The notes: generated by a model not told the origin, from the sequence alone. Positions 18,683 through 28,998 are shown, counted from the stretch's first letter. The stretch: 64,000 nt of DNA from Caenimonas sp. SL110 (GCF_001044395.1 NZ_JANU01000004.1:111874-175873), one strand, 5' to 3'. Translations and numbers: made by a program.

Positions 18683-19978
18683 ATGGTTCCCCATCTCATC
18701 ACTGCCCTGACAGGCCCCATCAACGAGCTCGAGCAGCGGGTGCTCGACTCCATGCCCGCCATCGAGCGCTGGTTTCGCCTCGAATGGATGGAGCACACGC
18801 CGCCGTTCTATTGCTCGGTGGACATTCGCAATGCGGGCTTCAAGCTGGCGCCGGTCGACACCAACCTGTACCCCGGCGGCTGGAACAACCTCACACCCGA
18901 GATGCTGCCGCTGGCGGTGCAATCGGCGATGGCTGCCATCGAAAAGATCTGCCCCGAGGCCAAGAACCTGCTGGTGATCCCCGAGAACAACACCCACAGC
19001 ACGTTCTATCTGTCCAGCCTGGCGCAGCTCCAGCGCATCTTTCACATGGCCGGGCTCAATGTGCGCATCGGCTCGATCGACCCGGACATCAAGGAGCCGA
19101 CCTCCATCAAGCTGCCCGGTGGCGGCGCGGTGCTGCTGGAGCCGGTGGTGCGCACCAAGCGCCGCCTGGGCCTGAAAGACTTCGATCCCTGCACGATCCT
19201 GCTCAACAACGACCTGTCCAGCGGCATTCCCGGCATCCTGGAAGACATCCATGAGCAGTACCTGCTGCCGCCCTTGCACGCGGGCTGGTCGGTGCGGCGC
19301 AAGAGCAACCACTTCAAGAGCTATGAAGAGGTGTCCAAGCGCTTTGGCAAGCTGCTGGGCATCGATCCGTGGCTCATCAACCCGATGTTCAATATGTGCG
19401 GCGAGGTGAATTTCGCCGACAGTTCGGGCATGGAGTGCCTCACGACCAACGTCGATGCGCTGCTGACCAAGATCCGCAAGAAGTACAAGGAATACGGCAT
19501 CAACGAGAAGCCGTTCGTGGTGGTCAAGGCCGACAACGGCACGTCTGGCATGGGCATCATGACCGTGCGCGACGTGAAGGACCTCGACCAGCTCAGCCTG
19601 AAGACCCGCAACAAGATGGACGTCAACAAGGACGGCCAGCCGATTCACCAGGTCATCATCCAGGAAGGCGTGCTCACCAACGAACGCGTCAACGATGCGG
19701 TGGCCGAGCCTGTCGTGTACATGATGGACCGCTACGTGGTGGGCGGCTTCTACCGGGTGCATGCCGATCGCGGGGTGGATGAGAACCTGAACGCGCCCGG
19801 CTCCAGCTTTGCCCCGCTGGCCTTTGCCGAGAGTACGCGCTTACCTCAGCCCGGTGAAACTCCTGGTGCCAGCGCGCCGAACCGCTTCTATATGTATGGC
19901 GTGATCGGGCGGCTTGCCATGCTCGCCGCGAGCTACGAACTCGAAGCCACCGACCCGGACGCAGAGACCTACGATTGA
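18683..19978 (+). CDS. gshA: Glutamate--cysteine ligase, proteobacterial ATP-grasp-like type
   Basis: First step of glutathione synthesis: ATP-dependent joining of glutamate and cysteine. The 431-residue product begins MVPHLITALTGP at the ATG at 18683; a longer frame from 18614 adds an unlikely leader. Characteristic segments are CSVDIRNAGFKLAPVDTNLY, LYPGGWNNL, VIPENNTHS, FVVVKADNGTSGMGIMTV (ATP-binding glycine-rich part) and the end FYMYGVIGRLAMLAASYELE. This is the type found in betaproteobacteria and acidithiobacilli rather than the E. coli GshA fold. It clusters with gshB 3.6 kb downstream, as in many Comamonadaceae. Confidence 0.94.
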   Translation: MVPHLITALTGPINELEQRVLDSMPAIERWFRLEWMEHTPPFYCSVDIRNAGFKLAPVDTNLYPGGWNNLTPEMLPLAVQSAMAAIEKICPEAKNLLVIPENNTHSTFYLSSLAQLQRIFHMAGLNVRIGSIDPDIKEPTSIKLPGGGAVLLEPVVRTKRRLGLKDFDPCTILLNNDLSSGIPGILEDIHEQYLLPPLHAGWSVRRKSNHFKSYEEVSKRFGKLLGIDPWLINPMFNMCGEVNFADSSGMECLTTNVDALLTKIRKKYKEYGINEKPFVVVKADNGTSGMGIMTVRDVKDLDQLSLKTRNKMDVNKDGQPIHQVIIQEGVLTNERVNDAVAEPVVYMMDRYVVGGFYRVHADRGVDENLNAPGSSFAPLAFAESTRLPQPGETPGASAPNRFYMYGVIGRLAMLAASYELEATDPDAETYD

Positions 19979-20118
19979 GCCCGCGCTGAAATAGACCGGC
20001 CGGTCCAACCGCGTTGCTGCACTGCAACATGGATGGTTTCGGGGCAGGCGCAGGCGCACAATAGCGGTCCCAAAAGAACCCACCCCGTATCGGCCACGGC
20101 CGGCAAGGCGGGGCACTT
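19979..20118. promoter_or_regulatory. gshA-kup intergenic region with perfect 12-bp palindrome
   Basis: GACCGGCCGGTC at 19994-20005 is a perfect palindrome 15 bases after the gshA stop. GTTGC and GCAAC around TGCACT form a second small dyad about 8 bases later. A -10-like CACAAT lies at 20057-20062, about 56 bases before the kup GTG. The palindrome lacks a T-run, so operator or hairpin roles are both open. Confidence 0.35.
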
Positions 20119-21987
20119 GTGCAAAAGTCAAAATCTTCGCTCGCGGCGCTAACCATTGGCGCCATCGGTGTCGTCTACGGCGATATCGGCACCAGCGTCC
20201 TGTACGCCGTCAAGGAAGTTTTCGGGTCCGGCCATGTGCCGTTCACGATCGCCAACGTCTACGGCATCCTCTCCCTCTTTTTCTGGACGCTGACGGTCAT
20301 CGTCTCGATCAAGTACGTGGTGCTGGTGCTGCGCGCCGACAACAACGGCGAAGGCGGATTGATCGCGATGCTGGCCCTGGCATCGCAAGCCGTCAAAGAC
20401 AAGCCGGAGCTGCGCAAGTGGCTGCTGGCGGTGGGCATCTTCGGCACCTCGCTTTTTTACGGCGACGGCGTCATCACCCCTGCGATCACGGTGCTGTCGG
20501 CGATAGAAGGCCTGGAAGTGGTTTCGCCGAGGTTCAAGGATTGGGTCGTCCCGCTCACGCTCATCGTGCTGTTTTGCCTGTTCGCCGTGCAAAAACGCGG
20601 CACCAGTGGCATCGGCCGGTTCTTTGGCCCGGTCACGCTGGTGTGGTTCGCGGTACTCGCGCTGCTGGGCATCTCGCACATCCTGCGTCACCCTGAAATT
20701 CTTTACGCGCTCAGCCCGCATTACGCCGTGATGTTCATGGTGCGCAACCCGGGCACGACCTTCATCATCCTGGGGGCCGTGGTGCTGTGCGTAACCGGTG
20801 CCGAAGCGCTCTACGCCGACCTCGGGCACTTTGGCAAGCGACCGATTCGCATTGCATGGTTCAGCGTGGTCATGCCGGCGCTGGTGCTCAACTATTTCGG
20901 CCAGGGCGCGCTTCTGCTGGAGCGCCCGGATGCCGTGAAGAACCCGTTCTTCCTGATGGCGCCTGACTGGGCGCAGCTGCCGCTGGTGGTGCTGGCGACG
21001 GCTGCCGGTGTGGTTGCATCGCAGGCGCTCATCACGGGCGCGTTCAGCGTGACCAAGCAGGTGATCCAGCTGGGCTACTTGCCGCGGCTGAACATCCAGC
21101 ACACCAGCGTGCGCGACACCGGTCAGATCTATATCCCGGCCGTGAACTGGGGACTGTTCGTGGCCATCGTGCTGGCAGTGCTGTTCTTCCGTTCGTCCAG
21201 CGCACTGGCTGCCGCCTACGGCATCGCCGTCACGCTCGACATGCTCATCACCACGGTGCTGACCTTCTTTGTGATTCGCTACGGCTGGAAGTACCCGCTG
21301 GCGCTGTGCATTGCGGCGACGGGTTGGTTCTTTGTCGTCGATCTAACCTTCTTCCTGTCGAACGCCCTCAAGCTGCTGCAGGGCGGCTGGTTTCCGCTCG
21401 CGATCGGCGGCATGATTTTCACGCTGATGATGACCTGGAAGCAGGGCCGCGCGATTCTCAACGCCAAGATCAAGTCCGATGCGATCGACCTGCCGAGCTT
21501 TCTCGAAGCCGTGTTCGTCAGTCCGCCCACGCGCGTCGAAGGGACAGCGGTTTTCCTCACGGCAGAAACCGGCACTGTGCCCAATGCGCTCCTGCACAAC
21601 CTCAAGCACAACAAGGTGCTGCACGAGAACAACCTGTTTGTCACGGTGAAGAATCACGAGGTGCCGTGGATCGGCATCGGCAAGCGCGTGGAGATCGAGC
21701 CTCTGGGACACAGCTGCTGGCAGGTCGTGCTGCATTACGGTTTCAAGAACGACCCCGACGTGCCGCGGGCGCTTGAGCAGATTCGTGGACGCGGTTGCGA
21801 GATCGAAGCCATGACCACCAGCTACTTCCTCTCGCGTGACACGGTGATCCCAAGCATTGGCGGGGGCATGGCGCCCTGGCGCGAAAAGCTGTTTGCGCAG
21901 ATGCACCACAACGCCAGCGGCGCGGCTGACTTCCTGCGGCTGCCGAACAATTCGGTGGTTGAGCTTGGGTCCAAGATCGAGATCTGA
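20119..21987 (+). CDS. kup: Low-affinity potassium uptake permease
   Basis: Kup/HAK/KT family potassium-proton symporter of the inner membrane. At 622 residues it has the usual length. The hallmark start [25 protein letters not shown] is followed by about 12 hydrophobic helices, including [35 protein letters not shown] and [15 protein letters not shown], all typical of the family. A hydrophilic C-terminal domain follows helix 12 (from about residue 435). The start is GTG at 20119, immediately before the family N-terminus. It stands between gshA and gshB in the same direction; glutathione also gates potassium efflux in other bacteria, but a link here is only contextual. Confidence 0.96.
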   Translation: MQKSKSSLAALTIGAIGVVYGDIGTSVLYAVKEVFGSGHVPFTIANVYGILSLFFWTLTVIVSIKYVVLVLRADNNGEGGLIAMLALASQAVKDKPELRKWLLAVGIFGTSLFYGDGVITPAITVLSAIEGLEVVSPRFKDWVVPLTLIVLFCLFAVQKRGTSGIGRFFGPVTLVWFAVLALLGISHILRHPEILYALSPHYAVMFMVRNPGTTFIILGAVVLCVTGAEALYADLGHFGKRPIRIAWFSVVMPALVLNYFGQGALLLERPDAVKNPFFLMAPDWAQLPLVVLATAAGVVASQALITGAFSVTKQVIQLGYLPRLNIQHTSVRDTGQIYIPAVNWGLFVAIVLAVLFFRSSSALAAAYGIAVTLDMLITTVLTFFVIRYGWKYPLALCIAATGWFFVVDLTFFLSNALKLLQGGWFPLAIGGMIFTLMMTWKQGRAILNAKIKSDAIDLPSFLEAVFVSPPTRVEGTAVFLTAETGTVPNALLHNLKHNKVLHENNLFVTVKNHEVPWIGIGKRVEIEPLGHSCWQVVLHYGFKNDPDVPRALEQIRGRGCEIEAMTTSYFLSRDTVIPSIGGGMAPWREKLFAQMHHNASGAADFLRLPNNSVVELGSKIEI

Positions 21988-22002
21988 CTTAAGCTTGGCT
22001 GC

Positions 22003-22950
22003 ATGAAGCGGCGAGCATTTCTCCAGATGGCGCCGGCGTTCACGGCGCTTCCTGCGGTGTCAACGCTGCACGCGCAGCCGAGCGCGACCGCACCCGCACC
22101 TGGACCCACACCCGCACCCGCGAAAGCCGCCGTGCTGCTCAAGACCGTGCCTTCTTCCGGCGAGCAGATTCCTGCCGTGGGCCTGGGCACCTGGATCACT
22201 TTCAATGTGGGCAACGACTCGGCCGCTCGCGACCAATGCGCGCAAGTGCTTCGAGCCTTCTTCGCGGCGGGCGGACGCCTGGTCGACTCATCACCGATGT
22301 ACGGCTCTTCGCAAGGCGTGATCGGAGAGGGCCTGCGCAAGCTTGGCATGCCTGGCTCGCTGATCTCTGCCGAGAAGGTCTGGACCTCATCGGATGGACC
22401 CGCACAGATCAGGCAATCGCAGGCGCTCTGGCAAGTCCCGCGATTCGACCTGCTGCAGGTACACAACCTGCTGGCCTGGCAAGAACACCTGCCGATGCTG
22501 CAGGCGATGAAGGCGGCGCGGCAATTGCGCTATGTCGGCATCACGACATCAGAGGGCCGTCGTCACGCGGACTTCGAAGCGATCATGCGTGGCCACAAGC
22601 TCGATTTCATCCAGCTCACCTACAACCCGCTGGACCGCGAGGTCGAACAGAAATTGCTGCCGCTGGCGCAGGAGCGGCGCATCGCGGTGCTCGTGAACCG
22701 CCCGTTTCGCGAAGGCCAGCTGCTGCGCAAGCTGCAGGCGCATCCCCTTCCTGCGTGGGCCGCCGACATCGGATGCACGAGCTGGGCGCAGCTGGTCATC
22801 AAGTTCATCGTCTCGCATCCAGCGGTCACCTGCGTGATTCCTGCGACGCGCCAGGTGGCGCACGTACGCGAAAACCTCGCAGCCGCGTCGGGCGCCATGC
22901 CCGATGAAGCGTTTCGAAAGCGCATTGCCGATCACATCGGCAAACTCTGA
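22003..22950 (+). CDS. Exported aldo/keto reductase
   Basis: 315 residues. An N-terminal MKRRAFLQMAPAFTALPA followed by LHAQP looks like a Tat-type signal (RRAFLQ), so a folded, cofactor-loaded enzyme may be exported. The AKR barrel has the tetrad Asp (RLVDSSPMYGSS), Tyr (same motif), Lys (ISAEKVW) and His (LLQVHNLL). Later segments (LRYVGITTSEGR, FIQLTYNPLDREVE, PAVTCVIPATRQVAHVREN) fit NADPH-binding AKRs. The mature N-terminus starts with a Pro/Ala-rich spacer (residues about 27-40). The substrate is unknown. The start lies 15 bases after the kup stop. Confidence 0.88.
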   Translation: MKRRAFLQMAPAFTALPAVSTLHAQPSATAPAPGPTPAPAKAAVLLKTVPSSGEQIPAVGLGTWITFNVGNDSAARDQCAQVLRAFFAAGGRLVDSSPMYGSSQGVIGEGLRKLGMPGSLISAEKVWTSSDGPAQIRQSQALWQVPRFDLLQVHNLLAWQEHLPMLQAMKAARQLRYVGITTSEGRRHADFEAIMRGHKLDFIQLTYNPLDREVEQKLLPLAQERRIAVLVNRPFREGQLLRKLQAHPLPAWAADIGCTSWAQLVIKFIVSHPAVTCVIPATRQVAHVRENLAAASGAMPDEAFRKRIADHIGKL

Positions 22951-22959
22951 AAGTCGCGT

Positions 22960-23553
22960 GTGTCCGAGTGGTCGAGCTACGAACTGTCGGACTTTCTCAT
23001 GTTCTCGGCTGCCACCTACTGGCGGCTGGTCGAGCGCCTCAATGCCGACGCATGGCCGTGGCAAGTCATCGTCATGGCGGCGGGCCTGTTGCTGGTGTGG
23101 ATGGTCGCCGCACGCAAGCCACTGGCGGTACCGGTAACCGGGGCCGTGCTGGCCGTGGCCTGGTTCAGTGTGGGGTGGCAGTTTCACTGGCAGTTGTTTG
23201 CACCGATCAACTGGGGCGCGCGCTACCTGGCATGGGCGTTCTGGGTGCAGGCAATGCTGTTGCTGGGCGTGGCCTTGCGACCGGGCTTGCGTGCGGAGCC
23301 GTCGGTCCGGACGCGATGGGCGGGTGTCGTCGTGGCGCTGGTCGCGGTGATCGCGTATCCCGCAGTGACGGCGCTTCTCGGGGGTTCTCTTGCAAGGGCA
23401 GAGTTTGCCGGATTGATGCCTGAGCCCACCGCGCTCGCCACTGCGGGGTTGCTGGTGGCCACGCGAACCACGCGCCGTGGATTGCTGCTGGGCATTCCCT
23501 TGCTCTCGCTGGTCATCGGCTGGACGATGCTCAGGTTGCTGCACCTGCAATAG
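22960..23553 (+). CDS. DUF6064-type polytopic membrane protein
   Basis: 197 residues from a GTG, 9 bases after the aldo/keto reductase. Five to six hydrophobic segments are visible (about 29-50, 54-75, 81-100, 116-140, 152-165, 173-192). The opening WSSYELSDFLMFSAATYWRL fits the recalled DUF6064 family. The role is unknown. It shares direction and close spacing with the reductase, so they probably share a transcript. Confidence 0.75.
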   Translation: MSEWSSYELSDFLMFSAATYWRLVERLNADAWPWQVIVMAAGLLLVWMVAARKPLAVPVTGAVLAVAWFSVGWQFHWQLFAPINWGARYLAWAFWVQAMLLLGVALRPGLRAEPSVRTRWAGVVVALVAVIAYPAVTALLGGSLARAEFAGLMPEPTALATAGLLVATRTTRRGLLLGIPLLSLVIGWTMLRLLHLQ

Positions 23554-23580
23554 CCCGAAACGGGCGAAGACACCTTTTTT
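23553..23580 (+). terminator. Weak terminator-like hairpin before gshB
   Basis: GCCCG-AAA-CGGGC (23553-23565) overlaps the stop codon of the membrane protein. A T6 run starts 9 bases after the stem. The gap between stem and T-run is longer than in a classical intrinsic terminator. Confidence 0.35.
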
Positions 23581-23597
23581 GTGCAACAGTAGAACGC

Positions 23598-24545
23598 ATG
23601 AAAATTCTCTTCGTCGCTGATCCGCTGGAAGTCTTCCAGACGTACAAGGACACAACCTATTCCATGATGCGTGAGGCGCAGCGCCGCGGTCATTCGGTTG
23701 CCGCTTGCGAGCCACGCCACATCAGCTGGCGCTCTGGAGGAGTCGTGACCGCGCAGGTGCGCGAGATCAGGCTCACGGGCGTTGACGACGACTGGTTCAT
23801 CGTCACGCACGAAGGTGTGAAGGCCCTGAAAGACTTCGACGCCGTCATCATGCGCAAGGACCCGCCGTTTGACAGCGAATATTTCTACGCGACACATCTG
23901 CTGGAACAGGCCGAGCGCGAAGGCGTGGCTGTGTTCAACAAGCCGGCCGCGCTGCGTGACCACCCTGAAAAACTCGCGATCATGGAGTTCGCGCAGTTCT
24001 GCAGCCCCACGCTTGTCACACGCGATGCGCAGGAAGTGCGGCGCTTTCACGCAGAGCATCACGACATCATCCTCAAGCCGCTCGACGGCATGGGTGGCAT
24101 GGGCATTTATCGGGTGAAGGCGGACGGGCTGAACCTGGGCTCCATCACCGAGACGCTCAATCGCGATGGCGCGACCAGTCTGATGGTGCAACGCTTCGTG
24201 CCCGAGATCACGCTGGGCGACAAGCGCGTGCTGGTGATCGGCGGCAAGCCCGTGCCGTTCAGCCTGGCGCGTATTCCGCAGGGCACCGAGGTGCGCGGCA
24301 ACCTGGCGGCAGGCGGCAAGGGCGTTGCGCAGGCGCTGTCGGCGCGCGACCTTGAAATTGCCAATGCCATCGGCCCCAAGCTCGCGGCGCGCGGGTTGCT
24401 GCTGGTGGGACTGGATGTGATCGGTGATTCGCTGACGGAGATCAATGTCACGAGCCCGACCTGCTTTCAGGAAATCACGCAGCAGACCGGGTTCGATGTG
24501 CCTGCGATGTTTCTGGATGCGCTGGAGGCCGCGAAAGCGGCGTAG
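23598..24545 (+). CDS. gshB: Glutathione synthetase
   Basis: Second step of glutathione synthesis: ATP-dependent addition of glycine to gamma-glutamylcysteine. At 315 residues it has the normal length of bacterial GshB. The start MKILFVADPLEVFQTYKDTT, the segment VIMRKDPPFDSEYFYATHLLE, the ATP-grasp lysine and glycine loop ILKPLDGMGGMGIYRV, and the magnesium-binding end GDSLTEINVTSPTCFQEI are all clear. With gshA upstream it completes the pathway in one chromosomal neighbourhood. Confidence 0.97.
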   Translation: MKILFVADPLEVFQTYKDTTYSMMREAQRRGHSVAACEPRHISWRSGGVVTAQVREIRLTGVDDDWFIVTHEGVKALKDFDAVIMRKDPPFDSEYFYATHLLEQAEREGVAVFNKPAALRDHPEKLAIMEFAQFCSPTLVTRDAQEVRRFHAEHHDIILKPLDGMGGMGIYRVKADGLNLGSITETLNRDGATSLMVQRFVPEITLGDKRVLVIGGKPVPFSLARIPQGTEVRGNLAAGGKGVAQALSARDLEIANAIGPKLAARGLLLVGLDVIGDSLTEINVTSPTCFQEITQQTGFDVPAMFLDALEAAKAA

Positions 24546-24725
24546 CGTTCAACCCGCTGTCATGGCGGACTCGACCCCCAATCCATTTCCGATCGGTCGC
24601 CGTGTCCGCTTCGCGGTGGATGCCGGATCGAGTCCGGCATGACAGCCCACCTGACTGTCATTGCGGGCTCGACCCGCAATCCATCTTCGATCGAGCGCTG
24701 TCCCCGCTTCGGGTCCGGCATGACC
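24546..24725. repeat. Cluster of short hairpin repeats (REP-like)
   Basis: Two perfect 8-bp hairpins are visible: ATGCCGGA-TCGAG-TCCGGCAT (24620-24640) and ATTGCGGG-CTCGA-CCCGCAAT (24660-24680). More diverged half-units lie on both sides (24555-24600 and 24690-24722). The same 21-nt design recurs at 47124-47200. The cluster fills the space between gshB and the convergent amidotransferase gene. Confidence 0.7.
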
Positions 24726-24732
24726 AGCTGGT

Positions 24733-25494
24733 TCAGGCCACCGCCCCATCCACAAACACGCGCAACTCGCCCGGCGCGAACTGCGTCCAGGCTTCATTCG
24801 TCGTGAGCGGCGCAGTCACCACCACCGCCACCTTGTCCTGCGGTGTGGTGTTGCGGGCGAAATCAATGCTCATGTCTTCATCGGCCAGGTGCGCGTGCGC
24901 GAACGGGTGCTTGCGCTCGACAAAGAACAGGTTGGTCGAGCAGTGCGCCCACAGCGCCTGCCCATTCGACAACAGAAAGTTGAACGTGCCGTGCTTTGCA
25001 ATCTGCGGCGTCAGTTCGCGCAAGGTCAGCGTGAGTTCGGCAATATCGGGCACACCCGCATGCGACTTCGCCAGCTCCTGCATCAGCCAGCAAAAGGCGC
25101 GCTCACTGTCTGTCGCGCCGACTGGGCGGAAGCTCGAATGCAGGCGCGGGTGGAAGTTCTCCAGGTTGCCGTTGTGCGCGAAGACCCAATAGCGGCCCCA
25201 CAATTCGCGCACGAACGGGTGGCAGTTCTCCAGCGACACGGCGCCTTGCGTCGCCTTGCGGATATGCGAGATCACGTTGCGGCTCTTGATCGGATAACGC
25301 CGGATCAGCTCGGCCACCGGCGAATCGCATGCCGGTTGGTGATCCACAAAATGACGCAAGCCCGCGCCTTCAAAAAACGCAATGCCCCAGCCATCGGCGT
25401 GATGGTCGGTGCGACCGCCGCGCTGGGCGAAGCCGCTGAAGCTGAACGTCACGTCCGTCGGCGTGTTGCAGTTCATTCCGAGAAGTTGGCACAT
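24733..25494 (-). CDS. Class II glutamine amidotransferase (YafJ-like)
   Basis: 253 residues from the ATG at 25494, which places the catalytic Cys at position 2 (MCQLLGMN), as an Ntn-type glutaminase needs after Met removal. Other family motifs are RGGRTDHHADGWGIAFFEG, the ISHIRKATQG oxyanion or substrate segment, YWVFAHNGNLENF and PVGATDSERAFCWLM. The protein has no synthase domain, so it resembles the stand-alone YafJ-type enzymes of uncertain substrate. A much longer frame to 25722 is open but would bury the nucleophile. Confidence 0.9.
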   Translation of the reverse strand: MCQLLGMNCNTPTDVTFSFSGFAQRGGRTDHHADGWGIAFFEGAGLRHFVDHQPACDSPVAELIRRYPIKSRNVISHIRKATQGAVSLENCHPFVRELWGRYWVFAHNGNLENFHPRLHSSFRPVGATDSERAFCWLMQELAKSHAGVPDIAELTLTLRELTPQIAKHGTFNFLLSNGQALWAHCSTNLFFVERKHPFAHAHLADEDMSIDFARNTTPQDKVAVVVTAPLTTNEAWTQFAPGELRVFVDGAVA

Positions 25495-25507
25495 GGTCTG
25501 GTTGTGG

Positions 25508-25726
25508 TCAGGTTGTATCGAGCCGTGCGGCTGCCCGCGCGCAGGTTTCGCAGATGCACGCGTTGTTCTTTGCCGCCGAGGGGACGCTGGCCAGCAGTTC
25601 GGCGCTGAAGTCAACCTGCATGCACCAGCAGTTCGGCTGCGCGACGCGGGTCTGGCGTTCGATCTCCATGGCGCAGCGGTTGAGCTCGCCGCACAGGGGG
25701 CATTGCGCGGCTCGAAAGGCATTCAT
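25508..25726 (-). CDS. Cysteine-rich CWC-family small protein
   Basis: 72 residues from the ATG at 25726. The pattern CPLCGELNRCAMEI, then NCWCMQVDFSAELLASVP, then NACICETCA is that of the Cys-rich CWC family, probably a zinc-binding fold. Function unknown. It ends 13 bases before the amidotransferase start and runs in the same direction, so they are likely one unit. Confidence 0.8.
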   Translation of the reverse strand: MNAFRAAQCPLCGELNRCAMEIERQTRVAQPNCWCMQVDFSAELLASVPSAAKNNACICETCARAAARLDTT

Positions 25727-25785
25727 CGTGCCAGTGTAGGCCACGGTGCCGGGCGTTGGGCTGCGCGCAGCGCGATACTAGCGGC

Positions 25786-26652
25786 ATGCCTGAGTACGAG
25801 ATCCGCCCCGCCAGCCACATCGACGCTGGCATCCTGCATGGCGCTTTCCGCGAAGCGTTTGCCGACTACCTGATCGGCCCGTTCACGCTCGGGCTGGACC
25901 AGTGGCCTCAGTTCCTGGAGCGGCACACCATCGAGCTGACACAAAGCCGCGTCGCCATGCGCCGGGGTGATGTGATTGCATTCGCGCTGGTGGCGCCCCG
26001 CCCGCGCATCGCCGCATGGCGGCTCGCCACGATGGGCGCGATTCGCTCTGCGCGTGGCAGCGGCGCCGCACCCGCGTTGCTCGATGACTTCATCGAGCGC
26101 GCCCGTGCTGCGCAGGTGGAGTGGGTGGAGCTGGAATGCTTCGCGCAGAACGAGCGCGCCTTGCGCCTGTACACCAGCCGCGGGTTCGAAGCAATCTCGC
26201 CCTTGTACGGTTACGTGCGCGAAGGCCGCGCGCCGGTCGATGCGGCCGTATCCACCGCAGATGTCGACATGATCGACCTGGGCGACGCGTTCGGCTTCAT
26301 CGATGCGGTGGACTTCAGGCTGTGCAACCTGCCGCTGCAGGTGACGCCCGCATCGCTGCGCGCCGTCGAAGGGACCTTGCACGCGATGCGCTGCGGCGAT
26401 GCGGTGATCGTCTATGTGGAGACGGGGCCTGAAGCGCTCACCATCCAGAGCCTTGTCGATGCCGACCCCGCGCAGGCCGATGCCAAGGCGCTGATCGCTG
26501 CGCTGATTGAAGATCACCCGCGCCACCGCATCGTGGTGCCGCAATTGCAGCGACCCGATGTGGGCGGCGAGGCGCTGGAGAAAATGGGCTTCGTGCGCCA
26601 GCCGCTGCACCAGGTGCTGATGCGCAAGGCGCTTACGCCGTCCCCGCCTTGA
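25786..26652 (+). CDS. GNAT-family N-acetyltransferase, two-domain
   Basis: 288 residues from the ATG at 25786. The first domain has the acetyl-CoA loop-like segment [21 protein letters not shown] and the typical closing pattern [24 protein letters not shown] second, weaker GNAT-like half covers about 160-288 and ends [25 protein letters not shown], again the GNAT beta6-alpha4 pattern. The substrate is unknown. Its last 20 bases overlap the end of the convergent malate synthase gene. Confidence 0.85.
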   Translation: MPEYEIRPASHIDAGILHGAFREAFADYLIGPFTLGLDQWPQFLERHTIELTQSRVAMRRGDVIAFALVAPRPRIAAWRLATMGAIRSARGSGAAPALLDDFIERARAAQVEWVELECFAQNERALRLYTSRGFEAISPLYGYVREGRAPVDAAVSTADVDMIDLGDAFGFIDAVDFRLCNLPLQVTPASLRAVEGTLHAMRCGDAVIVYVETGPEALTIQSLVDADPAQADAKALIAALIEDHPRHRIVVPQLQRPDVGGEALEKMGFVRQPLHQVLMRKALTPSPP

Positions 26653-28831
26653 CCTTCAACCGCCATGCGTGCAGCAACGGTTCGGTGTAGCCGCTTGGCT
26701 GCTCCAGGCCCTTGAACACCAGATCGCAAGCCGCCTTGTAAGCCGCCGACGTCTCGAAGTTGCCAGCCATGTTCTTGTACAGCGGATCGCCTGCGTTCTG
26801 CTTGTCCACCACCGCGGCCATGCGCTCGAAGGTCGCCTTGACCTGCTCGTGCGTCACCACGCCGTGCCTGAGCCAGTTGGCGATGTGCTGGCTGCTGATG
26901 CGCAGCGTTGCGCGGTCTTCCATCAGGCCGATGTTGTGGATGTCCGGCACCTTGGAGCAGCCCACGCCCTGGTCGATCCAGCGCACCACATAGCCCAGGA
27001 TGCCCTGCGTGTTGTTGTCCAGTTCCTGCTGGCGCTCGTCGGCGGTCCACTTCGCTTCGGTCACGACCGGGATCTGCAGCAGGCCGGCGAGCAACGCGTC
27101 ATGGTCGGCGTCAGCACTCAGCGCGCCTTCCATGTCCTTCTGGATCTGCGCAACATTGACCTGGTGATAGTGCAGCGCATGCAGCGTGGCTGCGGTGGGC
27201 GATGGCACCCATGCCGTGTTCGCACCCGCCTTGGGATGGCCGATCTTTTGTTCGAGCATCGCAGCCATCAGATCAGGCATCGCCCACATCCCCTTGCCGA
27301 TCTGCGCGCGGCCACGAAGCCCCGAAGCCAGGCCGACCGCCACATTGTTCTTCTCGTACGACTGAATCCACGCGCTGGCCTTCATGTCGCCCTTGCGGAA
27401 CATGGGGCCTGCGAGCATGGCGGTGTGCATCTCGTCGCCAGTGCGGTCGAGAAAGCCGGTGTTGATGAAGGCGACGCGCGCCGACGCTGCCTCGATGCAC
27501 GCGCGCAGGTTGACGCTGGTGCGGCGCTCTTCGTCCATGATGCCCAGCTTCACGGTGTTGGCCGGCAGGCCCACCAGCGATTCGACGCGGGCAAACAGCT
27601 CGGATGCAAACGCCACTTCCTTGGGGCCGTGCATCTTGGGCTTGACGATGTAGACCGAGCCGGTGCGCGAGTTGCGGATGATGCCCGGGTCCTTGCGCTT
27701 CAGATCGTGGATGGCAATCAGCGTCGTGATCACGCCGTCGAGAATGCCCTCGGGGATTTCCTTGCCGCCGCCATAGAGCACGGCAGGATTGGTCATGAGG
27801 TGGCCCACGTTGCGCACGAAGAGCAACGAGCGGCCGTGCAGCGTGACTTGGCCGCCGCTCGGCCCCTTGTAGACGCGATCCGGGTTGAGGCCGCGCGTGA
27901 AGGTCTTGCCGCCCTTGCTCACCTGCTCGGTCAGCGTGCCTTGCAGGATGCCCAGCCAGTTCGCATACGCGACGACCTTGTCCTGCGCATCGACCACGGC
28001 CACCGAATCTTCGAGGTCCAGGATGGTGGAGAGCGCCGCTTCCATCACGAGGTCGCTCACGCCTGCTGCGTCGCTCTTGCCGATCGCGGTGGTGCGGTCG
28101 ATCTGGATGTCGATGTGGATGCCGTTGTGCTGGATCAGCACCGATGACGGCGCTGCCGCATCGCCCTGGTAGCCGGCGAACTGGGATGCATCCTTCAAGC
28201 CGGTGGATGCGCAGCCCTTGAGCGCGACCTTGAGCGCACCGCCTTCGATGCTGTAGCCGGTAGCGTCGGCATGCGAGCCGGAAGCCAGCGGGGCGGCGTT
28301 GTCGAGCACCTGGCGCGCATAGGCGATGACCTTGGCGCCGCGAACCGGGTTGTAGCCGCCTGCGCGTCCAGCGCCGTCGGTCTCGGGTATCGCGTCGGTG
28401 CCGTAGAGCGCGTCATAGAGCGAGCCCCAGCGCGCGTTTGCGGCGTTCAAGGCATAGCGCGCATTGAGAATCGGCACGACCAGTTGCGGTCCGGCCTGAA
28501 TGGCGAGTTCTGCATCGACGTTGGTCGTCGTCGCCTTGGCGCCGGTGGGCGGCGCAACCAGGTAACCGATGTTCTCCAGGAAGCGTCGATAGGCCGCCAT
28601 ATCCAGGATCGGCCCAGGGTTGGCCTGGTGCCAGGTATCGAGTTCGGTCTGCAGGCGATCGCGCTCGGCCAGCAGCGCGACGTTTTTGGGCGCGAGGTCG
28701 GCGACGATGGCGTCGAATCCCTTCCAGAAGGTGGCGCTGTCCACGCCGGTGCCCGGCAGTGCCTTGTCTTCGATGAAGCGGTACAGCTCGGTGGCAACTT
28801 GCAGGCCGTGAATGGTCGTGCGGTCGGTCAT
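26633..28831 (-). CDS. glcB: Malate synthase G
   Basis: Condenses glyoxylate with acetyl-CoA to malate; monomeric cytoplasmic G isoform. The product is 732 residues, near the usual 720-730. Family segments include [73 protein letters not shown] and [17 protein letters not shown]. The start at 28831 has AGGAGA 7 bases upstream, while the longer frame to 28933 lacks such a site. It is divergent to the HMG-CoA-lyase-type gene, whose acetyl-CoA product would be a substrate. Confidence 0.97.
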   Translation of the reverse strand: MTDRTTIHGLQVATELYRFIEDKALPGTGVDSATFWKGFDAIVADLAPKNVALLAERDRLQTELDTWHQANPGPILDMAAYRRFLENIGYLVAPPTGAKATTTNVDAELAIQAGPQLVVPILNARYALNAANARWGSLYDALYGTDAIPETDGAGRAGGYNPVRGAKVIAYARQVLDNAAPLASGSHADATGYSIEGGALKVALKGCASTGLKDASQFAGYQGDAAAPSSVLIQHNGIHIDIQIDRTTAIGKSDAAGVSDLVMEAALSTILDLEDSVAVVDAQDKVVAYANWLGILQGTLTEQVSKGGKTFTRGLNPDRVYKGPSGGQVTLHGRSLLFVRNVGHLMTNPAVLYGGGKEIPEGILDGVITTLIAIHDLKRKDPGIIRNSRTGSVYIVKPKMHGPKEVAFASELFARVESLVGLPANTVKLGIMDEERRTSVNLRACIEAASARVAFINTGFLDRTGDEMHTAMLAGPMFRKGDMKASAWIQSYEKNNVAVGLASGLRGRAQIGKGMWAMPDLMAAMLEQKIGHPKAGANTAWVPSPTAATLHALHYHQVNVAQIQKDMEGALSADADHDALLAGLLQIPVVTEAKWTADERQQELDNNTQGILGYVVRWIDQGVGCSKVPDIHNIGLMEDRATLRISSQHIANWLRHGVVTHEQVKATFERMAAVVDKQNAGDPLYKNMAGNFETSAAYKAACDLVFKGLEQPSGYTEPLLHAWRLKVKAGTA

Positions 28832-28998
28832 GAATCTCTCTCCTGGCGGTGGCAACAAAACGAAAAGCACGGGCAATGCCCGGCTGGTGTCCGTACTGTA
28901 TTGGATACTTTGACGACCATTAATAGCGGCCACATTGATTTATCCATGACTTAAACAGACGTAATCGCCACGGTAGTTTCCGGTGGTAGGGTGCGCAG
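28832..28998. promoter_or_regulatory. Divergent promoter region, glcB / lyase operon
   Basis: 167 AT-richer bases between two divergent starts. TTGGATACTTTGACGACC and TTTATCCATGACTTAAACAG stand out as promoter-like sequence, but I cannot assign -35 and -10 boxes with confidence in either direction. No operator palindrome is obvious. Confidence 0.35.

Noticed and set aside
22549..23715. 388-codon minus-strand ORF
   Set aside because: Covers parts of three recognised plus-strand genes and has no domain signature.
26669..28147. 492-codon plus-strand ORF inside glcB
   Set aside because: Antisense shadow of malate synthase G; His/Arg-rich low-information sequence.
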